From the NCBI GenBank assembly GCA_015478825.1, contig JADMKN010000024.1, positions 1 through 43,713 of the forward strand: a stretch of DNA of 43,713 nucleotides, given 5' to 3'. Position numbers and translations under genes: made by a program. The DNA comes from Patulibacter sp. (GTDB lineage Bacteria > Actinomycetota > Thermoleophilia > Solirubrobacterales > Solirubrobacteraceae). Below are positions 17,765 to 27,091 of the stretch, piece after piece (position 1 is the stretch's first letter; each line of letters begins with the position of its first letter). The notes under the pieces are model-generated. The model was not told the origin of the DNA. It saw only the letters and a program-made list of their open reading frames with translations, and ran no database searches.

Positions 17765-18243
17765 CGACCTTCCGCGAGATCGCCGAGGCGCTCGTCGACA
17801 TCCTCGAGGAGGTCTCCGTTGCGCTCGTCGACGACGACCATCCCGGCAACCCGGACACCGGCCACTGGCTGAACGTGCATCGCTGGAGCTCCGCTCAGGT
17901 CGGCGCGCTGCCGGCAGCATGGCTTTCGCTGCTGCCCGACAGCCGCGTCGACGAGACCCAGAGCGACGGTTGCACCGTCACCGACGAGCTACGGATCGCG
18001 CTGAAGATCGCGGTCGACCCGTACGCCGACGGCGTTGGCGACGACATGTGGGAGATGGAGCGCGTCGTCGACATCGCGGTTCCGGTCGTCGACCGCGCGA
18101 TGGAACAGGCCCACGACCGCTGGGGGATCTCGCTCGCTCGTCGCACCGACATCCAGTTCGCCAACGAGCAGCTCGGCGCCGGCAACGTGCTCGCGCTCGT
18201 CATCCCCCTCCACATCACCTGGACCCACCCGATCCCCGACTAG
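17761..18243 (+). CDS. tail terminator-like protein
   Basis: MTTFREIAEALVDILEEVSVALVDDDHPGN...; position directly upstream of the tail genes. Confidence 0.55.
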   Translation: MTTFREIAEALVDILEEVSVALVDDDHPGNPDTGHWLNVHRWSSAQVGALPAAWLSLLPDSRVDETQSDGCTVTDELRIALKIAVDPYADGVGDDMWEMERVVDIAVPVVDRAMEQAHDRWGISLARRTDIQFANEQLGAGNVLALVIPLHITWTHPIPD

Positions 18244-18251
18244 GGAGCAGC

Positions 18252-18551
18252 ATGCCCACGCCCCGCAGCAAGACCACCACCCGCAAGCCCGCCGACAAGG
18301 ACGTCGAGCCGGACACGGAGCCCAAGAAGGCCCAGGGATCCGACGCCTATCCCGAGCCGCCCGTCGTTGAGCCGACCGAGCCGCCGGCCGTCGACGCATC
18401 GGACCTGCTCGACATCGAGACCTTGCCGATCCCCGACGGCCAGTCCGACAGGGCGTCTGAGGCGAAGGCCGCGCGCACGATCGCCGAGCAGTCCTACATG
18501 GACAACGAGGCGCGCCGGTCGGCGCGGTCCACCGCGAACCCGGAGAACTGA
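18252..18551 (+). CDS. low-complexity hypothetical protein
   Basis: MPTPRSKTTTRKPADKDVEPDTEPKKAQGSDAYPEPPVVEPTEPPAVDASDLL...; SD GGGAG upstream. Confidence 0.6.
   Translation: MPTPRSKTTTRKPADKDVEPDTEPKKAQGSDAYPEPPVVEPTEPPAVDASDLLDIETLPIPDGQSDRASEAKAARTIAEQSYMDNEARRSARSTANPEN
18438..18454 (+). repeat. dispersed 17-bp motif GGCCAGTCCGACAGGGC, copy 3 (intragenic)
   Basis: Exact copy inside the 18252-18551 CDS (codons GGC CAG TCC GAC AGG GCG). Confidence 0.85.
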
Positions 18552-18553
18552 CC

Positions 18554-19627
18554 ATGGCCCGCTGGCTCGGAATCGCCCCCGACCCCAACAGCAACATCGG
18601 GGGATCGACCTACGACCTCCTGACCGAGAGCGGCCCCATCGAGTGGCCGGACCCCACCGTGTTCCTGCCCGCGACCGATGGCAACAGCGAGCGCAACCAC
18701 GAGGACACCCCCCGCAACGACGAGACGACGCTTGGTCGCGGCGCGCTGCCTCCGGTCTCGTACCGTGCGGATCCCGGCTGGTCGTTCTCGGTGCCGCTCT
18801 ACATGCCCGTCGCGCGGCTCGTGCTGCCGGCCGCCTACGGCAAGGTCGGCACACCGGTCGGCACCGCACCGGCGTCCATCTCGACGCCGCTCTCCCCGGT
18901 CGACTACGGGGCACGCCTGCCGTCGCTGATTATCTGGCTCGTCCGCGACGGGCAGCTCGAGCGTCACGCCGGTGCGTGGATCGAGCAGCTCACGCTCAAC
19001 ACGCAGGGTGCGCGCCCGATGCTGCAGGTGTCCGGCAAGTCGCTGTTCCGCGACGTCGACGATGCCGTCGACCTGCCGACGCCGACCCGGATCTCCGCCA
19101 AGGACACCCTCGCCAGCGTCACGTTCTCCGCCAAGACCGGCGAGGGTTCGGGCACGCCAATCGGGTGCGTCACGACGTTCACGTTGACGCACAACAACAA
19201 CTTCGAGGCGGACGCCGACGCCCGGTTCTGCGCCGGCGAGAACGTCGTGACGGAGCTCGTCGACGGCCGCTACAAGCGCCGCCAGTACCCCGGCCAGCAC
19301 ATCCTGGGCGAGCACACCACGACGGGCACGATCGGGATGGCGAAGCCGCGCGTGGACATCGAGGGCCGCACGCTGCTCGGGACGTCCGAGCGTCTGGTCG
19401 CGTCCCTGTCGGGCAACCCGATCGACGGGGCGACGCCGGCGGCCGACGAGTCGCTCGTGTTCGACATGCCGTCCTGGGTTGTCACCGGCGGTGAGGGTGC
19501 CGGCGCACTGACGAAGACCGGCGCGATCAAGGCGACCTACGACTGGGGCGGATTCGTCGACGAGGAGACCGGCGCGGATCTCACCGTGTCGATCGTCGAC
19601 GAGACCGCGGTCGCGCAGCCCGCCTAG
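18554..19627 (+). CDS. major tail protein
   Basis: MARWLGIAPDPNSNIGGSTYDLLTESGPIEWPDP...ATDGNSERNHEDTPRNDETT...; position upstream of tail chaperone and tape measure. Confidence 0.75.
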   Translation: MARWLGIAPDPNSNIGGSTYDLLTESGPIEWPDPTVFLPATDGNSERNHEDTPRNDETTLGRGALPPVSYRADPGWSFSVPLYMPVARLVLPAAYGKVGTPVGTAPASISTPLSPVDYGARLPSLIIWLVRDGQLERHAGAWIEQLTLNTQGARPMLQVSGKSLFRDVDDAVDLPTPTRISAKDTLASVTFSAKTGEGSGTPIGCVTTFTLTHNNNFEADADARFCAGENVVTELVDGRYKRRQYPGQHILGEHTTTGTIGMAKPRVDIEGRTLLGTSERLVASLSGNPIDGATPAADESLVFDMPSWVVTGGEGAGALTKTGAIKATYDWGGFVDEETGADLTVSIVDETAVAQPA

Positions 19628-19665
19628 CCGACCGACCGCGGACGGAACAGCGCCGACCGCGGAAC

Positions 19666-19695
19666 CTGGCCGCCGTCCACCTGGGCGGCGGCCAG
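19666..19695 (+). terminator. hairpin between major tail protein and tail assembly chaperone
   Basis: CTGGCCGCCG-TCCACCTGGG-CGGCGGCCAG: perfect 10-bp stem, 10-nt loop, no U-tract. Confidence 0.55.
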
Positions 19696-19723
19696 CACGA
19701 CCAGCACGACCTCCAGGGGGATC

Positions 19724-20251
19724 ATGAGCACCAAGAGCACCAAGAAGTACGAGGTATTCGACGCCGACGAACGCGACCTCGAGCGGACGTCCGCCGGGCT
19801 GCGGTTCAACGGCAAGCTGTACCGCCGCGCGCGCCGCAACAACAAGGTGCAGCGCACGATCCGCCGGAAGGGCCGCGATCAGATCCGCCTGCTCGAGGAG
19901 ATCGACGAGGCCCGCAAGATTCCCGAGGTCGACCGGCTCACCGCCAAGCTTGCTGAGACCGAGGACGCGGACGAGATCGCCAAGCTCGAGGTCGAGCTGA
20001 AGGAGGTTCGCGACAGCGTCGACGAGGACCACGTCGACGAGCTGCAGGACCAGTACGAGGATGGCCTCTTCGAGGTGCTCGAGCTGCTGCTGGGCGAGGC
20101 CGAGGACGGCACCCGTCTCACGGCCGCCGACCTGGCCGACCTCGACATCGAGGACGCCGTCGGCCTGTCCAACGAGCTGATGGGGATCAACAAGGCCGAG
20201 GACGAGCAGGCCGCGGCCAACGCGGAGGAGGACGCCGAGGACCCTACCTAG
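19724..20251 (+). CDS. tail assembly chaperone, upstream reading frame
   Basis: Acidic helical protein directly upstream of the tape measure; FNGKLYRRARRNNKVQRTIRRKGRDQIRLLEEIDEARKIPEVDRL. Confidence 0.7.
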   Translation: MSTKSTKKYEVFDADERDLERTSAGLRFNGKLYRRARRNNKVQRTIRRKGRDQIRLLEEIDEARKIPEVDRLTAKLAETEDADEIAKLEVELKEVRDSVDEDHVDELQDQYEDGLFEVLELLLGEAEDGTRLTAADLADLDIEDAVGLSNELMGINKAEDEQAAANAEEDAEDPT

Positions 20252-20283
20252 TCGGCCTGGTCACCCTCCAGCGCTACACGTCG

Positions 20284-20436
20284 ATGACGACCGCCGAGTA
20301 CGACGAGATGGACCCCGCAGAGGTGCCGGGGCGTCTCGCTGCGCTCAACAAGGTGCTGGCGGCGGAGGCCGACGAACGTCTCGAGCACACCAAGCTGCTC
20401 GCCGAGGTCCTGATGCTGGCGGCCCGCCGTGGCTGA
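20284..20436 (+). CDS. tail assembly chaperone, downstream (-1) frame
   Basis: In the -1 frame relative to 19724-20251, open across the upstream stop: PYLVGLVTLQRYTSMTTAEYDEMDPAEVPGRLAALNKVLAAEADERLEHTKLLAEVLMLAARRG*. Start shown is the first ATG; expression is probably by frameshift. Confidence 0.55.
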   Translation: MTTAEYDEMDPAEVPGRLAALNKVLAAEADERLEHTKLLAEVLMLAARRG

Positions 20437-23400
20437 TAGTCGGTCACTGGTTACCCGCCACCTGCAGGAGTGGGTGACCCGCGGCGACGAGAAGCTGCTG
20501 CAGGTCGGCCGCCAGCTCGCGACCGCCGACCGCGCCCGCGAGCGCGAGCAGCGCCGACTGCAAGCCAGCTACCGCCAGCTTGCCGTCGCGGCAAGCACCG
20601 CTGGCCTGCGCGAGACCGCAGCATCGCGTAGTGCCACGACGGCGGCGAAGACGAAGACCGGGTCGATCACGCAACTCTCTGCCGCGCAACAGCGGCTGCA
20701 GCGCGAGGTCCTCGGTGCCGCGCGCGCCCAGCTGACCGAAGAGCGCGCAATGCGCTCCGCTACCCGTGCCGCAGCGCAGTACTCGGCCGCGAAGCAGCGC
20801 CAGGTGGAGTCGTTGGCGAAGGTGACCGCCGCGGCGAACACCTCGAGCGCGGCGCTCAGCCGCAACGCGCGTGCGGGGGCCGCGGCGGCGCGCACCGGAG
20901 GAGGGGGCGCGCTGACCGAGGCGCGCCAGGCCGGGTCACGTGGCATCGGCATCGCGACCGGTGTCGCCGGCGCCGCCGGGGCGGCCGGCATTTTCGGTCT
21001 CGCTGGCCTGGCGCGGGAGGCGATCGACTACGAGCGGCAGATGTCGCAGGTCCAGGCGGTGATGGGAGCCACCCGCCAGGAGATGCGGCAGCTCGACGCG
21101 ATGGCGGTTGACCTGGGCGCCAAGACCGCTTTCAGCGCGTCCGAATCGTCGATGGCCCTCTCCGAGCTCGGCAAGGCCGGCTTCACCGCACAGCAATCGC
21201 TCAAGACGCTGCCGGGGACGATCGACCTTGCCGCGGCGTCAGGCACCGAGCTCGCGGACGCCGCGACGATCCAGAGCGACGCGCTGCGCGGGTTCGGAAT
21301 GGACGTCAGCCAGTCCACGCACGTCGCCGACGTCTTCGCCGTCGCCGTCAACCGGTCCGCGATCGAGATGTCGGACCTGGGCTACACGCTCAAATACATG
21401 GCGCCGATCGCGGCGACCACCGGCCAGAGCTTCGAGGACATGAGCGCGGCCGTCGCGATCCTCGGCAACGTCGGCATCCGTGGCGACACCGCCGGCACCA
21501 CGCTGCGGCGCGTCATGACGAGCCTGGTGAAGCCGACAGCGGCATCCACCGAGGCGCTCGCCGAGCTGGGACTCAAGGCGAAGGACTTGCAGGGCCCTGA
21601 CGGGCTGCTGCCGTTGCCGGACATCATCGCCCGACTGGTCGAGGAAGCATCGAAGCTGCCGAAGGCCGACCAGATGCGGGTGATGACCACCATCTTCGGG
21701 CGGGAGTCGATCAGCGGCACGATGGCGCTCCTGGATCACGGCGCGCCGAAGCTTCGAGCGCTCGCCAAGGAGATGCGCAACGCCGACGGCGCCGCCGACG
21801 ACATGGCGCGCACCATGCAGGACAACGTCTACTACCAGATGGAGCAGGTCCAGGGCGCCGTCGAGTCGCTGGCGCTGACGATCTTCAAGGAGTTCGCGCC
21901 CGGACTGCAGGCCGCTGCCACGAGCGCCGCCGGTTCGATCGAGGTGTGGACCGCCACCGAAGGCAACGTCGAGCGGATCACCGACGCGATCGGCGACTTC
22001 ACCGGCATGCTCGGCGACCTGGTCGCCGCCGGCATGCCGGTCGTTGATCTCGCCGTCTCGATGGTCGACGCATGGCAGGGCCTGCCGGACCCCGTCCGCT
22101 CGTCGGTCCTGCAGTTCGGCGCGCTCGCGCTGATCACCCGGAAGCTCGCCGGCTCCGCGGCCGCCGGCGGCCTGATCTCCGTGTTCGACCGGATCCGCGG
22201 CGGACTGCGCGGAACCGCAGCCGAGGCGACCGCCGCCCAGGCCGCGCTGGGCGGTCTGACCACGCCGATTCCGGCATCCACCGTGTCTGCGACGGCCGCC
22301 GGCGCCCGCACCGCGATGGCGGACGGCGGACCGTCACCGGTCACGTTCGCTGCCCGCGACGCAGCAGACGCCAACCGGGCAGCCGCCACGCGCCAGGGGG
22401 CGCTTGCCACCCGCATGCGGATCGAGGCCCGCGACGCCGCGGCTTCCTACGAGCGGGACATGCGACGCATGGCTGCGATGCCGATGGTCGTCGCGCGCGC
22501 CGAGCAGCAGGCGTCCCTGGCCCGTAACACGTCGGCGCTCGGAGGATCCTCCGCAGCTCGCATCCAGGCGGCCGAGGCGACCGCCGCCGCGGCGCGGAAG
22601 GAGCTGCAAACCCTCGGCACCCGGACCGAGGAGAGTCGCCGCTACGCGCTCGAGCGGCGCGCCGCCGCGACGGCGGCCACCACGGAAGCGCGGGCCACCG
22701 CCCAAACCGCGAGGTTGCTGCGCTCCCAGGCCGGCCACCACGCGCGCATGGACACGGTCGCCGCACCGTCCGCCGGCCGGATCGCCCGCGGACGCGAGGG
22801 ACGCCAGCTCGGCGCGATCGGCACCTGGCAGATGACCCGCGGCCTCGGCGGCACCCGCCGCGACGCGCTCGCCGAGTCCGCGCGTCGCACCGCCGGCCGG
22901 GTCCCCATCCCGTCCGGGCGAGGGATCGCCGGCGTCGCCGCGGCCGGCGGGATCGGCGCTGCGCTCTCCGGCGGCGACGTCGCGTCGGCCGCGATCTCCG
23001 GTGGAGCGGTCGGCATGATGGCCGGCCCCTGGGGTGCTGCTGCCGGCGCGGCCGGCGCGGCCGGGATCACCGCGCTGGTCAACGAGTTCAAGAAGGCGTC
23101 GACGAAGCGCGCCGAAGACGCCGCCCGCGAGTTCGGGGAGCGCATCACCGAGAACACCCGCGACGCCATGGATGCCGGATTCCGGCGGCCGTCAGCTCGC
23201 CGCGTCGGCGAGGCGCGCGCGACCGTGGATGCTGCCGAACAGATCCGCAAGCTGGAGCGCCAGGCCCGCGAGGCCCGCGCGCGTACCCCCGGCGTGGGCG
23301 CGGCCGGCGTCCGCGGTCAGACCAGCGGCGACATCGAGGCTCAACGACTGATCAAGCAGGCGCGCGAACGAGCGAAGACCGCCGGCCTGGACTACGACGC

Positions 23401-26400
23401 GGTAATCCGTCGCGACAGCAACGCCGAACGCGGCGCCATAGCGACGCAGCAGCGCGAGGTTCGCGGTGCGTTTGCGAGTGACGCTCGGCGATACAAGTGG
23501 TTCGACGAGCGGCAGTTGCAGGCTGACGCCAAGAAGCAGCTCGAGGCATTGTCTCCGGCCGCGCGCGATGCCGCCGCGCGGTCGATGGCCGAGTGGGCGC
23601 GGACGATCGAGAAGGACGGCCGGCTCCCGAAGGGCGCGACCGGGCGCCTGGTCATGGAGCTTGGCCGCCTGCCCGGCGACCTGCCGCAGAAATGGGAGCG
23701 CTCCACCCGCGCTGCGGTGGACGCGATCGACAGTCAGGTGGAGGATCGCCGGGTGGTGCGGTCCGCGAAGCGGCTGATGGATGAGCTCGGCCGGCTGTCG
23801 CCGTCGCTCGATATCGAACTCGACACCAAGACCCTGCCCGGCAGCGTCGCCAAGATGCGCACCCAGATGGACACACTGCGCAAGATGGCGACGGACAAGT
23901 CGCTGCCGAAGGAGATGCGGGAGGACGCCGAGCGCCAGCTCCCCGGGGTGAAGAAGGCCTACGACGAGTCGCTCACGCGCATGGCGTGGCGCATGGGCAT
24001 GTCCGAAAAGGACGCGGGCACCTGGGCGCGGCGGGTCTCCCGCGCCGCACGGGAGACCGGTGACAGCGCCGACTCGGTGGACGTCCTTCGCAGGGAGGTA
24101 AAGAAGCTCACCGACGAGATGGGCACCTCCCGCGACCCGGTGAAGCGCCTCGAGGCGGCGTTCCGCGATCTCGGATCCACCGCCGCGCAGGCGAAGAAGC
24201 TGGCCGAGGAGGCGACGAAGGTTCCGCCGCCCGCATCCGGGCCGCTGATCGACGACCGCAACACGTTTGATCTTCCCTCGCTGCCGAAGCCGAAGCCGAA
24301 GCCGAAGCGCACCGGCGGTCCGATCAGGGCGTACGCCCACGGCGGCCCGATCGTTGACACGTTGATGTCGGGCGGCGAGGAGTACCTGCCGCCGGACGTC
24401 GCCTCCCGTTACCCGCCGGGGATCCTCGAGACGATCGCCAACGCGCAGCGCCCGCACTTCTACCGCCACGGCGGGCCGGTGGGCGGTCGCTACAACCTGG
24501 GCGGTCACATCATCCCTGGCCCGTCGGACCGCGACGGCACCTACGTGCCGGCCGAGGAAGGCGGTTTCGTTCTCACCGGGCATGGCCGCGAGCTGCGCGA
24601 CGCGATGATGAACTTCGCGAAGGGCGGGTTCGTCGCGACCGCCTACGGGCCGCCGTGGGGCGGCATTCAGGGCCAGGGCGTTACCAAGACCGGTGTCGAC
24701 CTGAAGTCGGGCCCGAAGCGCTACATCATCGCGGTCGACCCGTCGGTGATCCCGCTGCACACCCGCACCGGAGTGTGGCCCAACCCGTTCGGCTACCGCG
24801 GCAAGTTCGCCGCCGAGGACACGGGCGGCGCGATCAAGGGCAAGCGGATCGACTTCTACGACTGGCGCGGACGCGAGTCCCAGAACAAGTGGGGCCGCCG
24901 GACGGTCAGCGTCGGCACGTCAACGACCCGCGCCGATGGAAGCAAGGCGGCGACGCCCGGCTACTCCTACACGAAGGTCACCGACGACGTGAGGGGCATG
25001 GCCGCGCGCGACGCATATCGGCAGCGCGCCGTTCTGCGGACCCCCAACGTGGACGTGTCCGGCGTGTTCGACCAGGCCCGACAGAACGCCTACGACGCGG
25101 TCGCGCGGTCGCAGATGCTGAGCGAAATCGTCGAGGCGGGCCGCGTCAACATCGAGCGGCGCAAGGTCACCGTGGCCGGCGAGCGCGGACGCAAGGCGGA
25201 CAGCGCCGGCGGCAGTGGTGGCCCCTTGCCGTCACGGTCGAAGGTCGTGGAGGCGGCACGTGATCTGAGGTCTCCGAACCTTCGCGGCGCCAACGCCGGA
25301 ATGGGCGTCTACGGCCGCCTGGGCAAGTACTTCGGCCTGACGATTTCGTCAGGCCGTCGATGGGGCGCGGTCACCAGCTCCGGCAACAAGTCCGCCCACG
25401 GGGACGGCAGTGCGATCGACCAGTCGGGTAGCGCGGCGAACATGCTCCGCTACGCGCGGTGGCTCAGCTCAAGCGGTATCGCGCGCGGAATGGATCAGCT
25501 GATCCACACGCCGCTGGGGCACGGCTGGAACAAGGGGTCGAAGGTGCCGCTGTCGTTCTTCGGTCAAAAGGTCAACGACGACCATTACGACCATACGCAT
25601 GCCGCCGACACCACACCGCCGCGGTTCCGCCGTGGCGGCCCGGTCGGGATTCGCCGCATGGCGACCGGCGGCCGGGTAGGGTCGACGTCGCGGATCGTGC
25701 GCGACACCGGACGCGCGATCAACACGAAGCCGGCCGCGGCGGCGCTGCGGTCGCTGTACGGCGCCGGGGTCCGTGAGCAGCGCCAGGTCACCGACGCACT
25801 CGAGCAGCTGCAGACCCTGCTCGGCGAGGCCAGCAAGGTCAGCGTCGAGCGCCTGGCAGCGCTGAACCGCGAGCTGGTGCGCGGCATCGACCGTACCCGC
25901 GCGAAGCGCTCGCCCGGCGGGACGGCGATCACGCGCGGCGAGGAAGCGCAGAACCGGCGCTCCCGGTCCGTGCTTGCGGAGGTGCAATCCGAGATCCTCA
26001 AGCGGGCCGCGTCACCCGCTCGCCGAGCTGACCAGCTCAGCGTCGCGATCGAGGATCAGCGCGCCATGATCGACCGGTCGATGCGCCGCGCCGACGTGGA
26101 TCCCGAGTCGACCATCGGCCTGCAGCGGATGGGCCGGCAGACCGATTGGGAGAAGGCGCAGCGCGGCGTGCAGCTCGCCCGGCTGGAGCGCGCCCGCGAG
26201 ATCGCCAGGAAGGCGGGGCGGTCGGGCCGCGAAACGGTGCAGGGCCTCGACGAGGAGATCAAGGCGCTCCGTGGCGACATCTCAGAGCTCGCGGTGCAGC
26301 AGGTCGAGAACGCCCGCGCCCAGGTCGCCAGCGCGATCGCCGACATGGAGCGCGCGGTCCAGGGCAGCGTCGACGCCGCCCAGTACCGCGTCGACTACAG

Positions 26401-27091
26401 CGGCGCGCAGATGGCCGAGTTCGACGCCTACCAGTCGCTGGGCCGCAACTCGGGCACCGCCGAGGGCATGATGCAGCGCGGCCACTACCAGCAGGCGCAG
26501 TACGGCCCGCTCGTGGAGCTGCGCGACACGCTGCTGCACCAGGCGTCGGTTGCCGCCCAGCTGCACGGCCAGGACTCCGAGCAGTTCCGCAGCGCGATGC
26601 AGTCCGCGCAGCAGGTCGCCGCCCAGGCGGTGCAGACCCTCGCCGACGGTGCCGAGCAGATCCGGCAGGCGTCGATGAAAGCCGTCCAGAACGTCGTCGA
26701 CTACGCGGCGCACGGCTCGTCGATGTCCAGCATGGGACTGCAGGGCCTCGAGCTGCGCCAGCGCCTCGACAAGACCTACGACGGCGGAGGACACCAGCGC
26801 GCCGAGTACATCCGCAACAACGTGATCCCCGCCCTCGAGGCGGAACGCGCCGCGCTGGAGCAGCGCCGTGCCGAGAGCGAGCGCCAGGAAGCTGGCCAGA
26901 CCGACAAGCCGTTGACCCGCGCCGACATGGAGGCGATCGCCGCGAAGCAGAACGAGATCCTGCAGGCGTCGCTGACGGCGCAGGAGGCGATCGAGGCGAA
27001 CACGAACTCGAAGCGAACCGGCGGGTCTCTCGGCTTCGGGTTCGGCGGTGACGTGTACACGGACGTGCTACTTGACGGGGTGGGCGCATGA
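20429..27091 (+). CDS. tape measure protein with internal 3D-like and M15-like peptidase domains
   Basis: 2220 aa; TP901-type N-terminus (YERQMSQVQAVMGATRQEMRQLDAMAVDLGAKTAFSASESSMALSELGKAGF); FVATAYGPPWGG...DPSVIPLHTRTG...FAAEDTGGAIKGKRIDFYDW; and ISSGRRWGAVTSSGNKSAHGDGSAIDQSG...DDHYDHTHAAD. Confidence 0.95.
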   Translation: MADSRSLVTRHLQEWVTRGDEKLLQVGRQLATADRAREREQRRLQASYRQLAVAASTAGLRETAASRSATTAAKTKTGSITQLSAAQQRLQREVLGAARAQLTEERAMRSATRAAAQYSAAKQRQVESLAKVTAAANTSSAALSRNARAGAAAARTGGGGALTEARQAGSRGIGIATGVAGAAGAAGIFGLAGLAREAIDYERQMSQVQAVMGATRQEMRQLDAMAVDLGAKTAFSASESSMALSELGKAGFTAQQSLKTLPGTIDLAAASGTELADAATIQSDALRGFGMDVSQSTHVADVFAVAVNRSAIEMSDLGYTLKYMAPIAATTGQSFEDMSAAVAILGNVGIRGDTAGTTLRRVMTSLVKPTAASTEALAELGLKAKDLQGPDGLLPLPDIIARLVEEASKLPKADQMRVMTTIFGRESISGTMALLDHGAPKLRALAKEMRNADGAADDMARTMQDNVYYQMEQVQGAVESLALTIFKEFAPGLQAAATSAAGSIEVWTATEGNVERITDAIGDFTGMLGDLVAAGMPVVDLAVSMVDAWQGLPDPVRSSVLQFGALALITRKLAGSAAAGGLISVFDRIRGGLRGTAAEATAAQAALGGLTTPIPASTVSATAAGARTAMADGGPSPVTFAARDAADANRAAATRQGALATRMRIEARDAAASYERDMRRMAAMPMVVARAEQQASLARNTSALGGSSAARIQAAEATAAAARKELQTLGTRTEESRRYALERRAAATAATTEARATAQTARLLRSQAGHHARMDTVAAPSAGRIARGREGRQLGAIGTWQMTRGLGGTRRDALAESARRTAGRVPIPSGRGIAGVAAAGGIGAALSGGDVASAAISGGAVGMMAGPWGAAAGAAGAAGITALVNEFKKASTKRAEDAAREFGERITENTRDAMDAGFRRPSARRVGEARATVDAAEQIRKLERQAREARARTPGVGAAGVRGQTSGDIEAQRLIKQARERAKTAGLDYDAVIRRDSNAERGAIATQQREVRGAFASDARRYKWFDERQLQADAKKQLEALSPAARDAAARSMAEWARTIEKDGRLPKGATGRLVMELGRLPGDLPQKWERSTRAAVDAIDSQVEDRRVVRSAKRLMDELGRLSPSLDIELDTKTLPGSVAKMRTQMDTLRKMATDKSLPKEMREDAERQLPGVKKAYDESLTRMAWRMGMSEKDAGTWARRVSRAARETGDSADSVDVLRREVKKLTDEMGTSRDPVKRLEAAFRDLGSTAAQAKKLAEEATKVPPPASGPLIDDRNTFDLPSLPKPKPKPKRTGGPIRAYAHGGPIVDTLMSGGEEYLPPDVASRYPPGILETIANAQRPHFYRHGGPVGGRYNLGGHIIPGPSDRDGTYVPAEEGGFVLTGHGRELRDAMMNFAKGGFVATAYGPPWGGIQGQGVTKTGVDLKSGPKRYIIAVDPSVIPLHTRTGVWPNPFGYRGKFAAEDTGGAIKGKRIDFYDWRGRESQNKWGRRTVSVGTSTTRADGSKAATPGYSYTKVTDDVRGMAARDAYRQRAVLRTPNVDVSGVFDQARQNAYDAVARSQMLSEIVEAGRVNIERRKVTVAGERGRKADSAGGSGGPLPSRSKVVEAARDLRSPNLRGANAGMGVYGRLGKYFGLTISSGRRWGAVTSSGNKSAHGDGSAIDQSGSAANMLRYARWLSSSGIARGMDQLIHTPLGHGWNKGSKVPLSFFGQKVNDDHYDHTHAADTTPPRFRRGGPVGIRRMATGGRVGSTSRIVRDTGRAINTKPAAAALRSLYGAGVREQRQVTDALEQLQTLLGEASKVSVERLAALNRELVRGIDRTRAKRSPGGTAITRGEEAQNRRSRSVLAEVQSEILKRAASPARRADQLSVAIEDQRAMIDRSMRRADVDPESTIGLQRMGRQTDWEKAQRGVQLARLERAREIARKAGRSGRETVQGLDEEIKALRGDISELAVQQVENARAQVASAIADMERAVQGSVDAAQYRVDYSGAQMAEFDAYQSLGRNSGTAEGMMQRGHYQQAQYGPLVELRDTLLHQASVAAQLHGQDSEQFRSAMQSAQQVAAQAVQTLADGAEQIRQASMKAVQNVVDYAAHGSSMSSMGLQGLELRQRLDKTYDGGGHQRAEYIRNNVIPALEAERAALEQRRAESERQEAGQTDKPLTRADMEAIAAKQNEILQASLTAQEAIEANTNSKRTGGSLGFGFGGDVYTDVLLDGVGA

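Noticed and set aside
24282-24311. Short tandem CCGAAG repeats in the tape measure gene
   Set aside because: Encodes a simple Lys-Pro linker (KPKPKPKPKR); low-complexity linker, not a separate element.
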